This document shows positions 1 through 8,538 of a stretch of DNA of 45,832 nucleotides, one piece after another. Position numbers and translations under genes: made by a program. The stretch is from assembly GCF_020640915.1 (NCBI RefSeq), contig NZ_JADWDC010000036.1, forward strand, positions 1 to 45,832, written 5' to 3'. This DNA is from Waterburya agarophytonicola KI4. GTDB taxonomy: Bacteria; Cyanobacteriota; Cyanobacteriia; Cyanobacteriales; Xenococcaceae. Below the pieces are notes generated by a model that did no database searches, was not told the DNA's origin, and saw only the letters and a list, made by a program, of their open reading frames with translations. The number at the start of each line of letters is the position of its first letter. Position 1 is the first letter of the stretch.

Positions 1-67
1 GGTTTTGATGTTCAATATTTCCTCTCAACGAAACTGAAAACCCGCAACCAGTTGCCTGCCAAGAAAA

Positions 68-838
68 TTAGCGTTTAATCAAGACAAATACGGCAACAGC
101 TAACACAAAATAACCAAAGCCTTTCTGGAGATTCTTGGCATCGATAAAGCGAGTTAAATATGCACCTACGAGAGTGCCTAAGCTGGCTGCAACAGTAAAG
201 GAAATTACTAGATTCCAATCTAACTCTACTTGGGAAAGATAACCCCAAAACCCTGTAGCAGAATTAAAAGCAATAATTAATAAAGAAGTACCGATCGCTT
301 CTTTCATCGCAATACCACCGAAAAGCACCAAAGCAGGAACAATAATAAAACCCCCTCCTACCCCAACAAAGCCAGTGATTATACCAATGCCTAACCCCTG
401 TAGGGGAATTGCTAACCAGTGACTTGCCAAATTATATTGCTTGCTGGCAACTTCTGCTTGAGTTTCAGATGATTTCCCCTTCTTACGTATCATCAAAATA
501 CTAGCGGTTACCATTACTAAGCCAAAACAAATTAGTTGAAAAGTTTCCGTAATTAAGGGCAAATCTGCAATCCGCGCTCCCAAATAAGCCCCAATCATAG
601 CTGTAGGAGCAAAAAACGCAGCAGTTCGGAAATTTACATTACCTTGTCGCCAATGAGGAATCACGCCAATTACACTCACCATCCCCACTACGGCTAAACT
701 AGTAGCGATCGCAGTTTTGGGTGTTAGTTCCATAACATAAATTAAAATTGGGACGGCTAAAACCGAGCCACCACCGCCAATTAAACCCAGACTCAGACCA
801 ATACATAAGGCTAAAAGATATCCCACAAACTTCATCAT
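68..838 (-). CDS. TSUP (TauE/SafE) family sulfite/sulfur-compound exporter
   Basis: A 256-residue polytopic membrane protein of the TSUP family, which moves sulfite, thiosulfate or organosulfur anions across the plasma membrane. The sequence shows a glycine-rich first helix (GLIGGGGSVLAVPIL) and a second copy of the same half-motif (GFVGVGGGFIIVPALV) near residue 160, the tandem-repeat layout of TSUP proteins. It is the last gene of a minus-strand operon behind a persulfide dioxygenase and a DUF442 protein, with only 7 bp to the preceding stop. Persulfide dioxygenase releases sulfite, so sulfite export is the natural inferred role; the substrate cannot be read from sequence. Two adjacent ATG codons (838 and 835) are possible starts. 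Confidence 0.88.
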   Translation of the reverse strand: MMKFVGYLLALCIGLSLGLIGGGGSVLAVPILIYVMELTPKTAIATSLAVVGMVSVIGVIPHWRQGNVNFRTAAFFAPTAMIGAYLGARIADLPLITETFQLICFGLVMVTASILMIRKKGKSSETQAEVASKQYNLASHWLAIPLQGLGIGIITGFVGVGGGFIIVPALVLFGGIAMKEAIGTSLLIIAFNSATGFWGYLSQVELDWNLVISFTVAASLGTLVGAYLTRFIDAKNLQKGFGYFVLAVAVFVLIKR

Positions 839-845
839 CTTGTCA

Positions 846-1298
846 TCACTCTGCTACGGTTTGGTTGAGTGTTTGTAGATAATGACGGGCAAAGCGATCG
901 GGAGGAGAATCAGGGGGATAAGTAAAGCCAATGGAAGCTAGTTGCTGGAAGAATTTTTCTTCCGTCCATTTTTCTTTAGTTGCCAAGGTGAGTAGGGTCA
1001 TTAAACTAGCGCGGGTAGCGGAGACGCATCTAGTATAAATGGGCTTTGGTACAGACTCAATAGTCTGCATGAACATTTCCAGAGACTTTTGATTGATATC
1101 ATTGCGATATACAGGAACGCTGAAATAACCCAAACCAAGGGCTTCTACTAAACTCCTATTGAGTTGACTACCTTCCTGGGCAGGGCAGAGATCGATAAAT
1201 GTGCGATATCCCTGTAGGGCAATTTGCTGTATTTTTTCTATTTCAGCAGCATTGCCAATTGCCAATTCTTCAGTGATTTGCTGTAACAACGGTTTCAC
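846..1298 (-). CDS. DUF442 protein-tyrosine-phosphatase-like protein, partner of persulfide dioxygenase
   Basis: A 150-residue soluble protein of the DUF442 (beta-lactamase-hydrolase-like, PTP-fold) family. In several proteobacteria this domain is fused to the N-terminus of an ETHE1-type persulfide dioxygenase (Blh), and a rhodanese-like sulfur-transfer role has been proposed. Here it is a separate gene directly downstream of the dioxygenase (40 bp gap) and upstream of a TSUP exporter. The phosphatase-loop cysteine is C91 in TRCVSATRAS, with the arginine at R96. The usual form is HCRSGTRS, so the His before Cys and the loop Gly are replaced by Arg and Ala. The protein may therefore bind sulfane sulfur or an anion without classical phosphatase activity; that is inference. 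Confidence 0.8.
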   Translation of the reverse strand: MKPLLQQITEELAIGNAAEIEKIQQIALQGYRTFIDLCPAQEGSQLNRSLVEALGLGYFSVPVYRNDINQKSLEMFMQTIESVPKPIYTRCVSATRASLMTLLTLATKEKWTEEKFFQQLASIGFTYPPDSPPDRFARHYLQTLNQTVAE

Positions 1299-1338
1299 TC
1301 CTCATCTACCTAATTTAAATATATTTACTGCATCAGTT

Positions 1339-2040
1339 CTAATTAATTGCAGAAGCTACTTTGCCACAACGCTCGTTAGCAGGGACAGCCTCCATAATCT
1401 TTTTGGGATTGGGCAGATTAAGGTTATCCATAAAACTGATAAAACTGTCGCGGTCTTTGCCTAAAAAACGAGGATTAAACCGCTTTTCTTCGCCGATAGT
1501 GGAAACTGTCTGTCCTTTATAGTCGTGTCCTGGATAGACTAAAGTCTCATCGGGTAGGGTAAAAAGTTTTTGGGTAACGCGATCGTACAGAGTCCCCGCA
1601 TCTCCGCTTTGAAAGTCGGTGCGTCCACAACCCCGAATAAACAAGGCATCACCAGTTAAAACGTAGGTGTTATTTACCAGATATGCCACATGGCTGTCAG
1701 TATGACCGTGAGTTTCGATCGCTTTAATTTCAACATCTCCAACCTGTAAAATTTCGTCATCTTTGATATAGCGATCGGCACAAGCAGCTTGAGCATTTTC
1801 TGGCACAATACCAATGCAGCCAGTCATTTCTCGTAATTTGCCAGTACCAGTAATGTGATCGGCATGAATATGAGTTTCTAAACAGTATTTCAACTTTAGA
1901 CCCAACTCGCTGAGTAATTTAAAATCTCGTTCTACCTGTTCTAAAACTGAATCCACCAGAACAGCCTCTTTGGTTTTGAGGTCTGCAATCAAATAAGTGT
2001 AAGTCCAAGTATCTGCATCGAATAGTTGACGAAATAGCAT
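1339..2040 (-). CDS. ETHE1-type persulfide dioxygenase (MBL fold)
   Basis: A 233-residue metallo-beta-lactamase-fold protein. The metal-binding motif THIHADH (H57, H59, D61, H62) and the ETHE1 fingerprint FIRGCGRTDFQ followed by YPGHDY mark it as a persulfide dioxygenase, an iron enzyme that oxidises glutathione persulfide to sulfite and glutathione. It would act in the cytoplasm on the persulfide produced by SQR, encoded divergently at 2343. The ATG at 2040 is preceded by GGAGGA at good spacing. It is the first gene of an operon with DUF442 and the TSUP exporter, and an operator-like palindrome (2115-2134) lies in its promoter region. Confidence 0.92.
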   Translation of the reverse strand: MLFRQLFDADTWTYTYLIADLKTKEAVLVDSVLEQVERDFKLLSELGLKLKYCLETHIHADHITGTGKLREMTGCIGIVPENAQAACADRYIKDDEILQVGDVEIKAIETHGHTDSHVAYLVNNTYVLTGDALFIRGCGRTDFQSGDAGTLYDRVTQKLFTLPDETLVYPGHDYKGQTVSTIGEEKRFNPRFLGKDRDSFISFMDNLNLPNPKKIMEAVPANERCGKVASAIN

Positions 2041-2114
2041 GGGGTTAACTCCTCCATTAAAACTAAGGTAATAAGTGCAAGCTAAGTTTACAATCTAATC
2101 TAAATTAGACCACC

Positions 2115-2134
2115 ATATTATTATATAGTAATAT
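2115..2134. promoter_or_regulatory. Operator-like palindrome, site 1 (persulfide dioxygenase operon)
   Basis: ATATTATTATATAGTAATAT is self-complementary except for one symmetric pair of positions. It lies 75 bp upstream of the persulfide dioxygenase start. It belongs to a twelve-member set with consensus ATATAACYAWATAGTTATAT and is read here as a binding site for one of the ArsR-family regulators of this window. The binding is inferred, not shown. Confidence 0.7.
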
Positions 2135-2254
2135 ACTTTTAATTTCAGGTTAAAGTCACAGATTACTCCGTCGTTTTACGGCGGACGCTGCCCTCTGCTG
2201 TGACCGTTGTCAAGATCGACATTCTAAGCTTAACATTTTCTCAAGAAAAATCAA

Positions 2255-2278
2255 TCATATAACCAAATAGTTGTATGA
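2255..2278. promoter_or_regulatory. Operator-like palindrome, site 2 (type II SQR)
   Basis: A 24-bp palindrome whose core, 2257-2276, reads ATATAACCAAATAGTTGTAT and lies 66 bp before the GTG start of the SQR gene. The outer arms TCATA and TATGA extend the symmetry. Together with site 1 it gives the divergent promoter region one site per direction. Confidence 0.72.
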
Positions 2279-2342
2279 TAAAAACAATATATAAGATTAA
2301 TTTTAAGTTTCAAACTCAATTTAAATTGACGAGGAAATTATT

Positions 2343-3704
2343 GTGTCAACATCAAGCAAGCGATCGCGCAGTGCCTCACTTTCAGCGAGATCGCCATCAA
2401 GAGAAAAAAATCCCGACGAACACTATCAAATTGTCATCGTTGGTGGTGGAGCAGCAGGAATTACCACCGCAGCCCAACTACTCAAGCAAAACTCTAAGCT
2501 GGATATTGCGATCGTTGAACCTGCTGAAAAGCATTACTATCAGCCAGGATGGACATTAGTAGGTGGTGGTATTGCACCCATAGAACAATTTGTTCGGCAG
2601 GAACAAGATGTTATTCCTAGAGGAGCAAAATGGATTCAGGATTACGTGACTGCTTTTGACCCCGATCGCAATAGTGTAACCTTAGCTCAAGGGCATGAGA
2701 TAAAATACGACTACCTTGTAGTGTGTCCTGGCATCCAGATTGATTGGCATCTAGTTAAAGGATTAAAAGAAGCATTGGGTAAGGGTGGAGTAACCAGTAA
2801 CTACTCCCAAGACTATGCACCATATACCTGGTCAACCATCAAAAACTTCCAGGGGGGTACGGCGATTTTCACCTATCCCAATACTCCGATTAAATGTGGT
2901 GGCGCACCGCAAAAAGTGATGTATATGGCAGATGACTATTTTAAAAGTAAGAGCGGAGTGGGTGTGAATACTAAAGTCATGTTTTGCACTGCGGGGGCGA
3001 AAATGTTTAGTGTTCCTGCATACAATGCAACTTTAGAAGAAGTAATTGAGAAGCGGGAAATTGCGACTAAGTTTAAACATAACCTTAAAGAAATTAAAGC
3101 CGATACCCAAGAAGCTATTTTCGATGTCACCACCGACAACGGCGTAGAAGAGGTCAGTATTCACTACGATATGATTCATGTCACTCCACCGATGAGTTCC
3201 CCTGATTTCATCAAGCATAGCCCTCTAGCCAACGATCAGGGCTGGGTGGATGTTAACAAATACACCCTCCAACACAATCGCTATCCCAATGTATTTGGCT
3301 TAGGTGATGCCTCATCCCTACCTATCTCTAAAACTGCCGCTGCTGCTCGTAAGCAGACTCCTGTAGTAGTGCAGAACCTAATTTCCCAAATGAACGCTCG
3401 GCAACTGAATAGCAAATACGATGGTTATACATGTTGTCCGTTGATCACGGGCTATCATTCGGCAATTATGGCTGAATTTGACTATGAAGGCGATCCTGCT
3501 CCGTCTTTTCCTCTCGATCCAACCAAAGAACGCTACTCGATGTTTCTGGCTAAAGCTTACGCGCTACCTTGGATATATTGGAATCGAATGCTCAAAGGAG
3601 AATCTTTTGAAGCAGATATCTTCAAGCCCATCAATCGACTATTACAAAAAGATAGCGATAAATCACCTGTTATAAAAACAGAAGAGAAAAACACTACTTG
3701 TTAA
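2343..3704 (+). CDS. sqr: Sulfide:quinone oxidoreductase, type II (SQRDL-like)
   Basis: A 453-residue flavoprotein that oxidises sulfide and passes electrons to the plastoquinone pool, acting as a peripheral membrane protein. The FAD-binding GGGAAG lies at residues 34-39 and a second FAD motif GLGDAS near 319-324. The redox cysteines are C185 in KCGGAPQK and C364/C365 in DGYTCCPLITG, the pair typical of type II SQRs, the class that includes mitochondrial SQRDL. Translation starts at GTG 2343, with GAGGA seven bases upstream. A serine/arginine-rich N-terminal extension of about 25 residues precedes the FAD domain. The gene is divergent from the persulfide dioxygenase operon, which would handle its persulfide product. 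Confidence 0.93.
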   Translation: MSTSSKRSRSASLSARSPSREKNPDEHYQIVIVGGGAAGITTAAQLLKQNSKLDIAIVEPAEKHYYQPGWTLVGGGIAPIEQFVRQEQDVIPRGAKWIQDYVTAFDPDRNSVTLAQGHEIKYDYLVVCPGIQIDWHLVKGLKEALGKGGVTSNYSQDYAPYTWSTIKNFQGGTAIFTYPNTPIKCGGAPQKVMYMADDYFKSKSGVGVNTKVMFCTAGAKMFSVPAYNATLEEVIEKREIATKFKHNLKEIKADTQEAIFDVTTDNGVEEVSIHYDMIHVTPPMSSPDFIKHSPLANDQGWVDVNKYTLQHNRYPNVFGLGDASSLPISKTAAAARKQTPVVVQNLISQMNARQLNSKYDGYTCCPLITGYHSAIMAEFDYEGDPAPSFPLDPTKERYSMFLAKAYALPWIYWNRMLKGESFEADIFKPINRLLQKDSDKSPVIKTEEKNTTC

Positions 3705-3829
3705 CAAATATTTCTAGAGTTGGTTTTTGGCGTTTAAACACCCTATTCTACCAGCATAGCTTGGCATCTTCTTCGCGCAAATACAGATAATCTTGACTAA
3801 AAAGTATAAATTTTGACAAGAACAATTAA

Positions 3830-4234
3830 CTATTGACGTAAAGTTTTGAGCATTTCCAACTGTTGACTTTGCTGTTCAAATTGAGCGGATAAAGCGTCAC
3901 AAACTAGATCGCATAACTCAAATAAGCAAGAATTGGCAATTTGATAGTAAGTATAAATTCCTTGTTGTTCGCGGGCAACCACATTTGCTTTGGTAAGCAC
4001 ATTCAAATGTTTGGAAACATTGGCTTGTCCCAAACCCGTTTCTGACACAATTTCGCTGACGTTTTTTGCTCCATTTTTCAAGCTACAGACTATTTGCAGC
4101 CGACTAACTTCAGATAAAACTTTGAAGAAGTCAGCCATCAAGCCCAATGCAGCAGGGGAAAGTTTGGTAATTCTACAATCATCAGCTTTACTGGCTAGTT
4201 TGGTTTTGGGTTTTGTACTTGCTTTACTGGGCAT
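3830..4234 (-). CDS. ArsR-family regulator, probable persulfide sensor (BigR/SqrR-like), copy 1
   Basis: A 134-residue winged-helix repressor. The recognition region GLGQANVSKHLNVL and the core LSEVSRLQIVCSL are typical of the ArsR family. Cysteines C50 (after SRLQIV) and C103/C108/C112 (NSCLFELCDLVCDAL) sit in the regions where BigR and SqrR place the two thiols that form a polysulfide bridge and release DNA. I see no ELCVCDL metal-binding box of arsenite or cadmium sensors. The N-terminus is lysine-rich. It is transcribed away from cysK, with an operator-like palindrome at 4271-4290 in front of its start, suggesting autoregulation. Sulfide control of the neighbouring SQR genes is inferred. 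Confidence 0.85.
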   Translation of the reverse strand: MPSKASTKPKTKLASKADDCRITKLSPAALGLMADFFKVLSEVSRLQIVCSLKNGAKNVSEIVSETGLGQANVSKHLNVLTKANVVAREQQGIYTYYQIANSCLFELCDLVCDALSAQFEQQSQQLEMLKTLRQ

Positions 4235-4270
4235 AAGCTTGATTTGGCAATTTAATACAGAGTTATTACT

Positions 4271-4290
4271 ATATTACTAAATGGTTGTAC
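4271..4290. promoter_or_regulatory. Operator-like palindrome, site 3 (arsR copy 1)
   Basis: ATATTACTAAATGGTTGTAC keeps the AC...GT core positions of the shared consensus. It lies 37 bp upstream of the arsR ATG at 4234, where it could overlap the promoter. Confidence 0.6.
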
Positions 4291-4327
4291 TGTATACCAA
4301 TATAACTTGCCAAGAAAGAAGCGTATT

Positions 4328-5287
4328 TTACACAGTCTTTACCAAAGTTGATTCAGGGCTGGCAAACATTGCTGTGCTGAGATATCGCTCGCCACCACTG
4401 GCTTGAATTGCCACAATCAGGCGATCGCGGTACTGCGATCTCCTTGCTACTTCTATCGCTCCATAAACTACTGCTCCTGTAGAAATACCACTGAGTATTC
4501 CTTCTTCCCGTCCTAAACGCCTACCGATTTCATAAGCTCGTTCTTCTGTTACCTGAATAATTTCATCGATTAAATCCACCCGTAACACATCGGGAATAAA
4601 GCCAGCCCCAATCCCCTGAAGATCGTGAATTCCCGAAGGTTTACCACTTAGTACTGCACTCTTAACTGGTTCGATCGCCACAATTTTTAAACTAGGTTTT
4701 TTTTGTTTGAGATAAAGACCAGCACCTGTAAGAGTACCGCCAGTCCCGACTCCGACAACCAAAACATCAATTTGTCCTGCCGTATCCGACCAGATCTCTG
4801 GACCTGTAGTTTCGTAGTGAATCTTGGGATTTGCTGGGTTGCTAAATTGCTGGGGAGAAAAAGCCCCTGGAATACTCGCAATCAGTTCATTAGCACGGGC
4901 GATCGCACCTGGCATATCTAATTCAGCAGCAGTAGTAATTATTTTTGCCCCATAAGCTTTAACAATTGACTGTCTTTCCTGGCTCATATTTTCAGGCATC
5001 GTCAGAATTAAACGATAACCCTTAGCAGCACACACCATTGCTAAACCAATGCCAGTGTTGCCAGAAGTTGCTTCGATAATTGTAGATACTCCAGGTTCGA
5101 TTAAGCCGACTTTTTCTGCTTCCTCGATCATGCTAATAGCAATGCGGTCTTTAACTGATTTGGCTGGATTAAAGCTTTCTAACTTCAAGACCAGATCGGC
5201 AACACAGCCAGAGCTTTGAGATAGTTTTGGTAACTTCACTAAGGGAGTGCGACCAATAATTTCGGTAATGTTATTGTAGATAGCCAT
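4328..5287 (-). CDS. cysK: Cysteine synthase (O-acetylserine sulfhydrylase)
   Basis: A 319-residue PLP enzyme that joins sulfide to O-acetylserine to make cysteine. The PLP lysine is K46 in FNPAKSVKDR; the substrate loop EATSGNTGIGLA and the phosphate-binding loop GVGTGGTLTGAG are intact. Length is normal for CysK. It is the last gene of the long minus-strand operon headed by the second SQR, 14 bp after the CRP/AAA/4Fe-4S fusion gene. Placed here it would supply a sulfide-assimilating outlet when sulfide is present. Cyanobacteria usually carry other cysK copies, so this one is probably a condition-specific paralogue (inference). Confidence 0.92.
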   Translation of the reverse strand: MAIYNNITEIIGRTPLVKLPKLSQSSGCVADLVLKLESFNPAKSVKDRIAISMIEEAEKVGLIEPGVSTIIEATSGNTGIGLAMVCAAKGYRLILTMPENMSQERQSIVKAYGAKIITTAAELDMPGAIARANELIASIPGAFSPQQFSNPANPKIHYETTGPEIWSDTAGQIDVLVVGVGTGGTLTGAGLYLKQKKPSLKIVAIEPVKSAVLSGKPSGIHDLQGIGAGFIPDVLRVDLIDEIIQVTEERAYEIGRRLGREEGILSGISTGAVVYGAIEVARRSQYRDRLIVAIQASGGERYLSTAMFASPESTLVKTV

Positions 5288-5301
5288 AGAAAAAAGTAAA
5301 T

Positions 5302-7917
5302 TTAAAACATAAGTTGGAAAAAGACCAAAATAAATCCACCCATTAATCCCATATGGGGCAGATTACTCCAGAAAGGACGCTGGGTAATTTTAATTAAGGG
5401 AAAGAGGCTAAGGAGAAAAACCGCTAATAAGGTCGTACCTTGCAGAAATGCAGCAACATCACTACTCCAGGTTAGAGTTGGTAAACCCACTCCACTAAAG
5501 CCAAAACTGCGAGCGATCGTGGGGATAATTTTACCAGCTTCGGTAATCGCAGCAGGGATATAATAAGCAAGGTTAAGTCCCAAGGTCATGGGCAGATAAG
5601 CATAAATGACTTTCAGATAATCTGGCATCTGGGGATCGAACAGGCGGGTTAGCTTATGGATTAGATAAGTAGTTACAAAAGGAATACTCAGCAAAATAGT
5701 AACTACAGGCAGTGAAATTAGTAAATGCTCGGAATCAATCGCTAAATCTCCCCAACCGATCCAACTGAGAATTTTGGCAGAATAGTGCATAAATACTCCC
5801 CCAAACAGCAAGAGCATCAAAGCGACTTCGGCGGGAAACCCGCGATGGTTTTCCAAGATATCCGCAGCAGGAAAGCGAAAATTAAGTTGAACCGAACGAT
5901 TGGGACAAGCCTTGAGACAAGTCATGCAGAGAACGCAATCGCGATTATCGGTTAACTGGGCTGGATGGGAGTACAGGGGACAACCACCAGTTGCTTGTCC
6001 TTCAGTGGGGAGGGCATTAGCAAAGTTAACAGTCGTTGCTTCTCCACCTTTATAACAGCCAAAAGTGCTACATTGACTACCGCACACTTGTTGAGTTGAG
6101 CGCAATTCAATGGCAGCCAGCTTGGCAAACATCCCATTCATTCCCCCTATAGGACAGAGATAGCGACACCACAGACGACGCTCATAAATTAGACTACCAA
6201 GAACCGCCCCAGCAGCAATAATAATTAATAACCAAGAGGAGAGATAGGCAGTGTGAGGGAGATCCCATAATTTTTCCCAAAGATAAATAGCTACAAAACC
6301 CAACCAAAGTACCCAAGCTCCCCATTTGTTCAACCATTTAGTTGGCCAAGGGAGCAATTTTCGCGGCCAAATCCAGAGAGAGATAGTTCTGATCCATTCT
6401 CCCGCAATCATAAAGGGACAAACCGCACACCAAAGCCGACCGATAATAGGAAATAGCAAAAGGTAAAATGGCCACCACCACGCCCAAAAGAAATTGAGGG
6501 TGATGCTGGAATCGCGAGTTTGAGGACCGATAAAACCCAGAACCGTAACGGGAATAAAAACCGCCATCATCAGTAGCCAAAACCTTTCTGGCCACCAGTT
6601 ACTGAGTAAAAACCGACGTAACCAAGGAAATTGATTGAGTAAATCGACCCGAAAGGTATTTTTAGATGATTCAACCGACCACAGTACCTGTTCGGGAATC
6701 ACAGCCTGTTCGGCAGGGGTCATGCTCGCTGCTCGTTTGAGAATGGCTGCGAGTTCGGCAATATTTTCAGGATAGTCGTAACTGAGCAAACGACGGAGAT
6801 CCGCTTGGTTGATTTCTAAAGGAGTTCGTCCTCGTTCTCGGCAAAATTTAGTCAGGAAATAACGAGTAAAATCAGGAATATCCTGTTTGCGTTGGGCTAG
6901 GGTAAAGAGTTTGATTTGATGGGCTTCAACTGCGGCAAAAGAGATTTTCTGAGGACTGGCACAAACAAGACGCACCCAACTGGCAGTTTCTCTTACTTGC
7001 TCTCCTGTTCTTTGGTTGACAATAATCCGCCCTGTTTTAAAATAAGCACTCAGACGATCTCGCTCGGACTGACTTAAGAGGTGAGCATTGTCGATTAATA
7101 ATGTACCTCTTTCTAATAATTCAATCACACCCAATTGGGATTTCTCTCGACCAAAAAGAGCATCGGTATTTAACTGACCGTTTTCTTGTGTGGGTAATTG
7201 AGCTAAGTCAATTTCGGCAAAAGGACGGTTTTTCAATCCCGAATTACCGTGAATTAAACCCGCCAAAAAGGTTTTACCACTACCAGGAGGTGCTTGTAGA
7301 ATAACTGGCTTTAAATCTGTTGCTGTTTGTCGAACCTGCTGGGCTAATTTTTGACTGGCTTTACTGCTGCCAATAACCGACTCATCCACTGGGATAGGGC
7401 GAATAAAAGATTGTAATCCTTGAATGCGTTCTTGTTCTTTAGCTGCTCGTTGGGCAAAGTAGGCTAAGTCTTGAGCGAGTAGAGAATTAATCGCTCCCTG
7501 AAAATCGGGATAGGTATTAGTAAGCTGCAAAAAGCGATCGCGTTCTAAAAACCAAATTTCACTTTTACTCAATGCTACGGCACTAGCAGGATAAATAGCA
7601 GTTTTTTCACTGTTTAGTAAAGGTACACAGCCAAAAATTTCCCCCGCACTACGGTAATTAATATGGGTTCTTCCTACTAAAGAAGAGCGATAAATTTCTA
7701 CCGACCCCCATTTAAGCAAGTAAAACCCTAACGCTTTAGTTTCCTGTTGGTAGATTTCCGTATTGGCTTCGACTTGGAAAACTTGTAAACATTGAGCGAT
7801 CGCCTCAATCGCTTTACTGCTCAACCGCCCCCAAATCCGATGAAAACTCAACCAGTTAATACATTCTTCAATTGCTGGTGCGTCTAAATTAGAAAGCTGT
7901 AAGGACTGGGTATTCAT
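5302..7917 (-). CDS. CRP-like sensor / AAA ATPase / NapH-NosR-like 4Fe-4S membrane fusion protein
   Basis: About 871 residues from the ATG at 7917; an upstream in-frame TTG at 7935 is less likely. Domains in order: a cyclic-nucleotide-binding (CRP-like) fold at about 30-135; an AAA+ region like that of sigma-54 activators, with Walker A APPGSGKT near 209-216 and Walker B LLIDNAH near 273-279; several membrane helices from about 445; CxxCP (497-501) and CxxxCP (584-589) pairs as in NapH/NosR; further cysteines at 612, 616 and 621; a ferredoxin-type CVLCMTCLKACP (661-672); and more helices at the C-terminus. The GAFTGA loop that contacts sigma-54 is missing. It probably passes electrons at the membrane under control of an effector or nucleotide, but no function is established. 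It sits between a Nudix-like gene (27 bp) and cysK (14 bp). Confidence 0.8.
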   Translation of the reverse strand: MNTQSLQLSNLDAPAIEECINWLSFHRIWGRLSSKAIEAIAQCLQVFQVEANTEIYQQETKALGFYLLKWGSVEIYRSSLVGRTHINYRSAGEIFGCVPLLNSEKTAIYPASAVALSKSEIWFLERDRFLQLTNTYPDFQGAINSLLAQDLAYFAQRAAKEQERIQGLQSFIRPIPVDESVIGSSKASQKLAQQVRQTATDLKPVILQAPPGSGKTFLAGLIHGNSGLKNRPFAEIDLAQLPTQENGQLNTDALFGREKSQLGVIELLERGTLLIDNAHLLSQSERDRLSAYFKTGRIIVNQRTGEQVRETASWVRLVCASPQKISFAAVEAHQIKLFTLAQRKQDIPDFTRYFLTKFCRERGRTPLEINQADLRRLLSYDYPENIAELAAILKRAASMTPAEQAVIPEQVLWSVESSKNTFRVDLLNQFPWLRRFLLSNWWPERFWLLMMAVFIPVTVLGFIGPQTRDSSITLNFFWAWWWPFYLLLFPIIGRLWCAVCPFMIAGEWIRTISLWIWPRKLLPWPTKWLNKWGAWVLWLGFVAIYLWEKLWDLPHTAYLSSWLLIIIAAGAVLGSLIYERRLWCRYLCPIGGMNGMFAKLAAIELRSTQQVCGSQCSTFGCYKGGEATTVNFANALPTEGQATGGCPLYSHPAQLTDNRDCVLCMTCLKACPNRSVQLNFRFPAADILENHRGFPAEVALMLLLFGGVFMHYSAKILSWIGWGDLAIDSEHLLISLPVVTILLSIPFVTTYLIHKLTRLFDPQMPDYLKVIYAYLPMTLGLNLAYYIPAAITEAGKIIPTIARSFGFSGVGLPTLTWSSDVAAFLQGTTLLAVFLLSLFPLIKITQRPFWSNLPHMGLMGGFILVFFQLMF

Positions 7918-7944
7918 AATTTTAGCATTCAACAAAAGCTTAAC

Positions 7945-8514
7945 TTAATACAGGTTTTCCTCAATCGCTCCCTCGTGTTGCTGCCATTCTAATAAGACAG
8001 CACGACATTGCAGGCAGGTTAAATCTTGCAGTAAGTTTTTAATGCCGATCGCGTTGTGGGAATAAACGGTAGAAATCAGTTTTTCAGGTTTGACAATAAT
8101 TTTAGGTTTAATTTCAGCGATAAAACCATAAAGTTTTTGATTGGAAAAAGAACTATTAATTGCCCAACCAGTTTGATTTAAAGGATCGAGGCGGATTAAG
8201 TCGCAATTGCTGATGCCTAACTCTCGGCGGAGGATATTTGACACTGCATCAACGGTGGTTTGTTCGGGTAAAACCCTACCCCCTGGAAAATCGAGGGTAG
8301 TTTGTCCTAATCCAGGACGATAAACAGGTTTGGGTAATATAAACTGACCGTTTTGAATCGTGATCATCACTACAGAATCAGTTTTTTCCACTCGCCAGTA
8401 ATCTAATATTCGTTGTCGATCGTCTTGTAGTTTTTCACCAATTAAAGTCAACCAAGGAGAACGAATTTCCACAAAACGTTCTAAAGTTTGCCATTGATGT
8501 TCGAGATTTTCCAT
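7945..8514 (-). CDS. Nudix-fold protein with degenerate Nudix box, copy A
   Basis: About 189 residues from ATG 8514, which is preceded by AAAGG. The region FPGGRVLPEQTTVDAVSNIL aligns with a Nudix box, but the catalytic RELxEExG part reads NILRRELGIS. The box Arg and Glu and one of the two paired Glu are therefore absent. Hydrolase activity is doubtful and a binding or sensing role is possible. The C-terminus has a conserved LLQDLTCLQCRAVLLEWQQ with a CxxC pair. A close paralogue lies at 33417-33962 next to the nitronate monooxygenase-like gene. It is cotranscribed with the CRP/AAA/4Fe-4S fusion. Confidence 0.72.
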   Translation of the reverse strand: MENLEHQWQTLERFVEIRSPWLTLIGEKLQDDRQRILDYWRVEKTDSVVMITIQNGQFILPKPVYRPGLGQTTLDFPGGRVLPEQTTVDAVSNILRRELGISNCDLIRLDPLNQTGWAINSSFSNQKLYGFIAEIKPKIIVKPEKLISTVYSHNAIGIKNLLQDLTCLQCRAVLLEWQQHEGAIEENLY

Positions 8515-8538
8515 CAAAAATAGCCTTTTTGTCCGATT

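Noticed and set aside
1-67. Left-edge sequence and a search for tRNA, rRNA or riboswitches across the window
   Set aside because: No gene or structured RNA could be supported by eye at the left edge or elsewhere.
6600-7400. Sigma-54-dependent activator domain
   Set aside because: The AAA part lacks the GAFTGA loop and cyanobacteria lack sigma-54, so only the ATPase fold is claimed.
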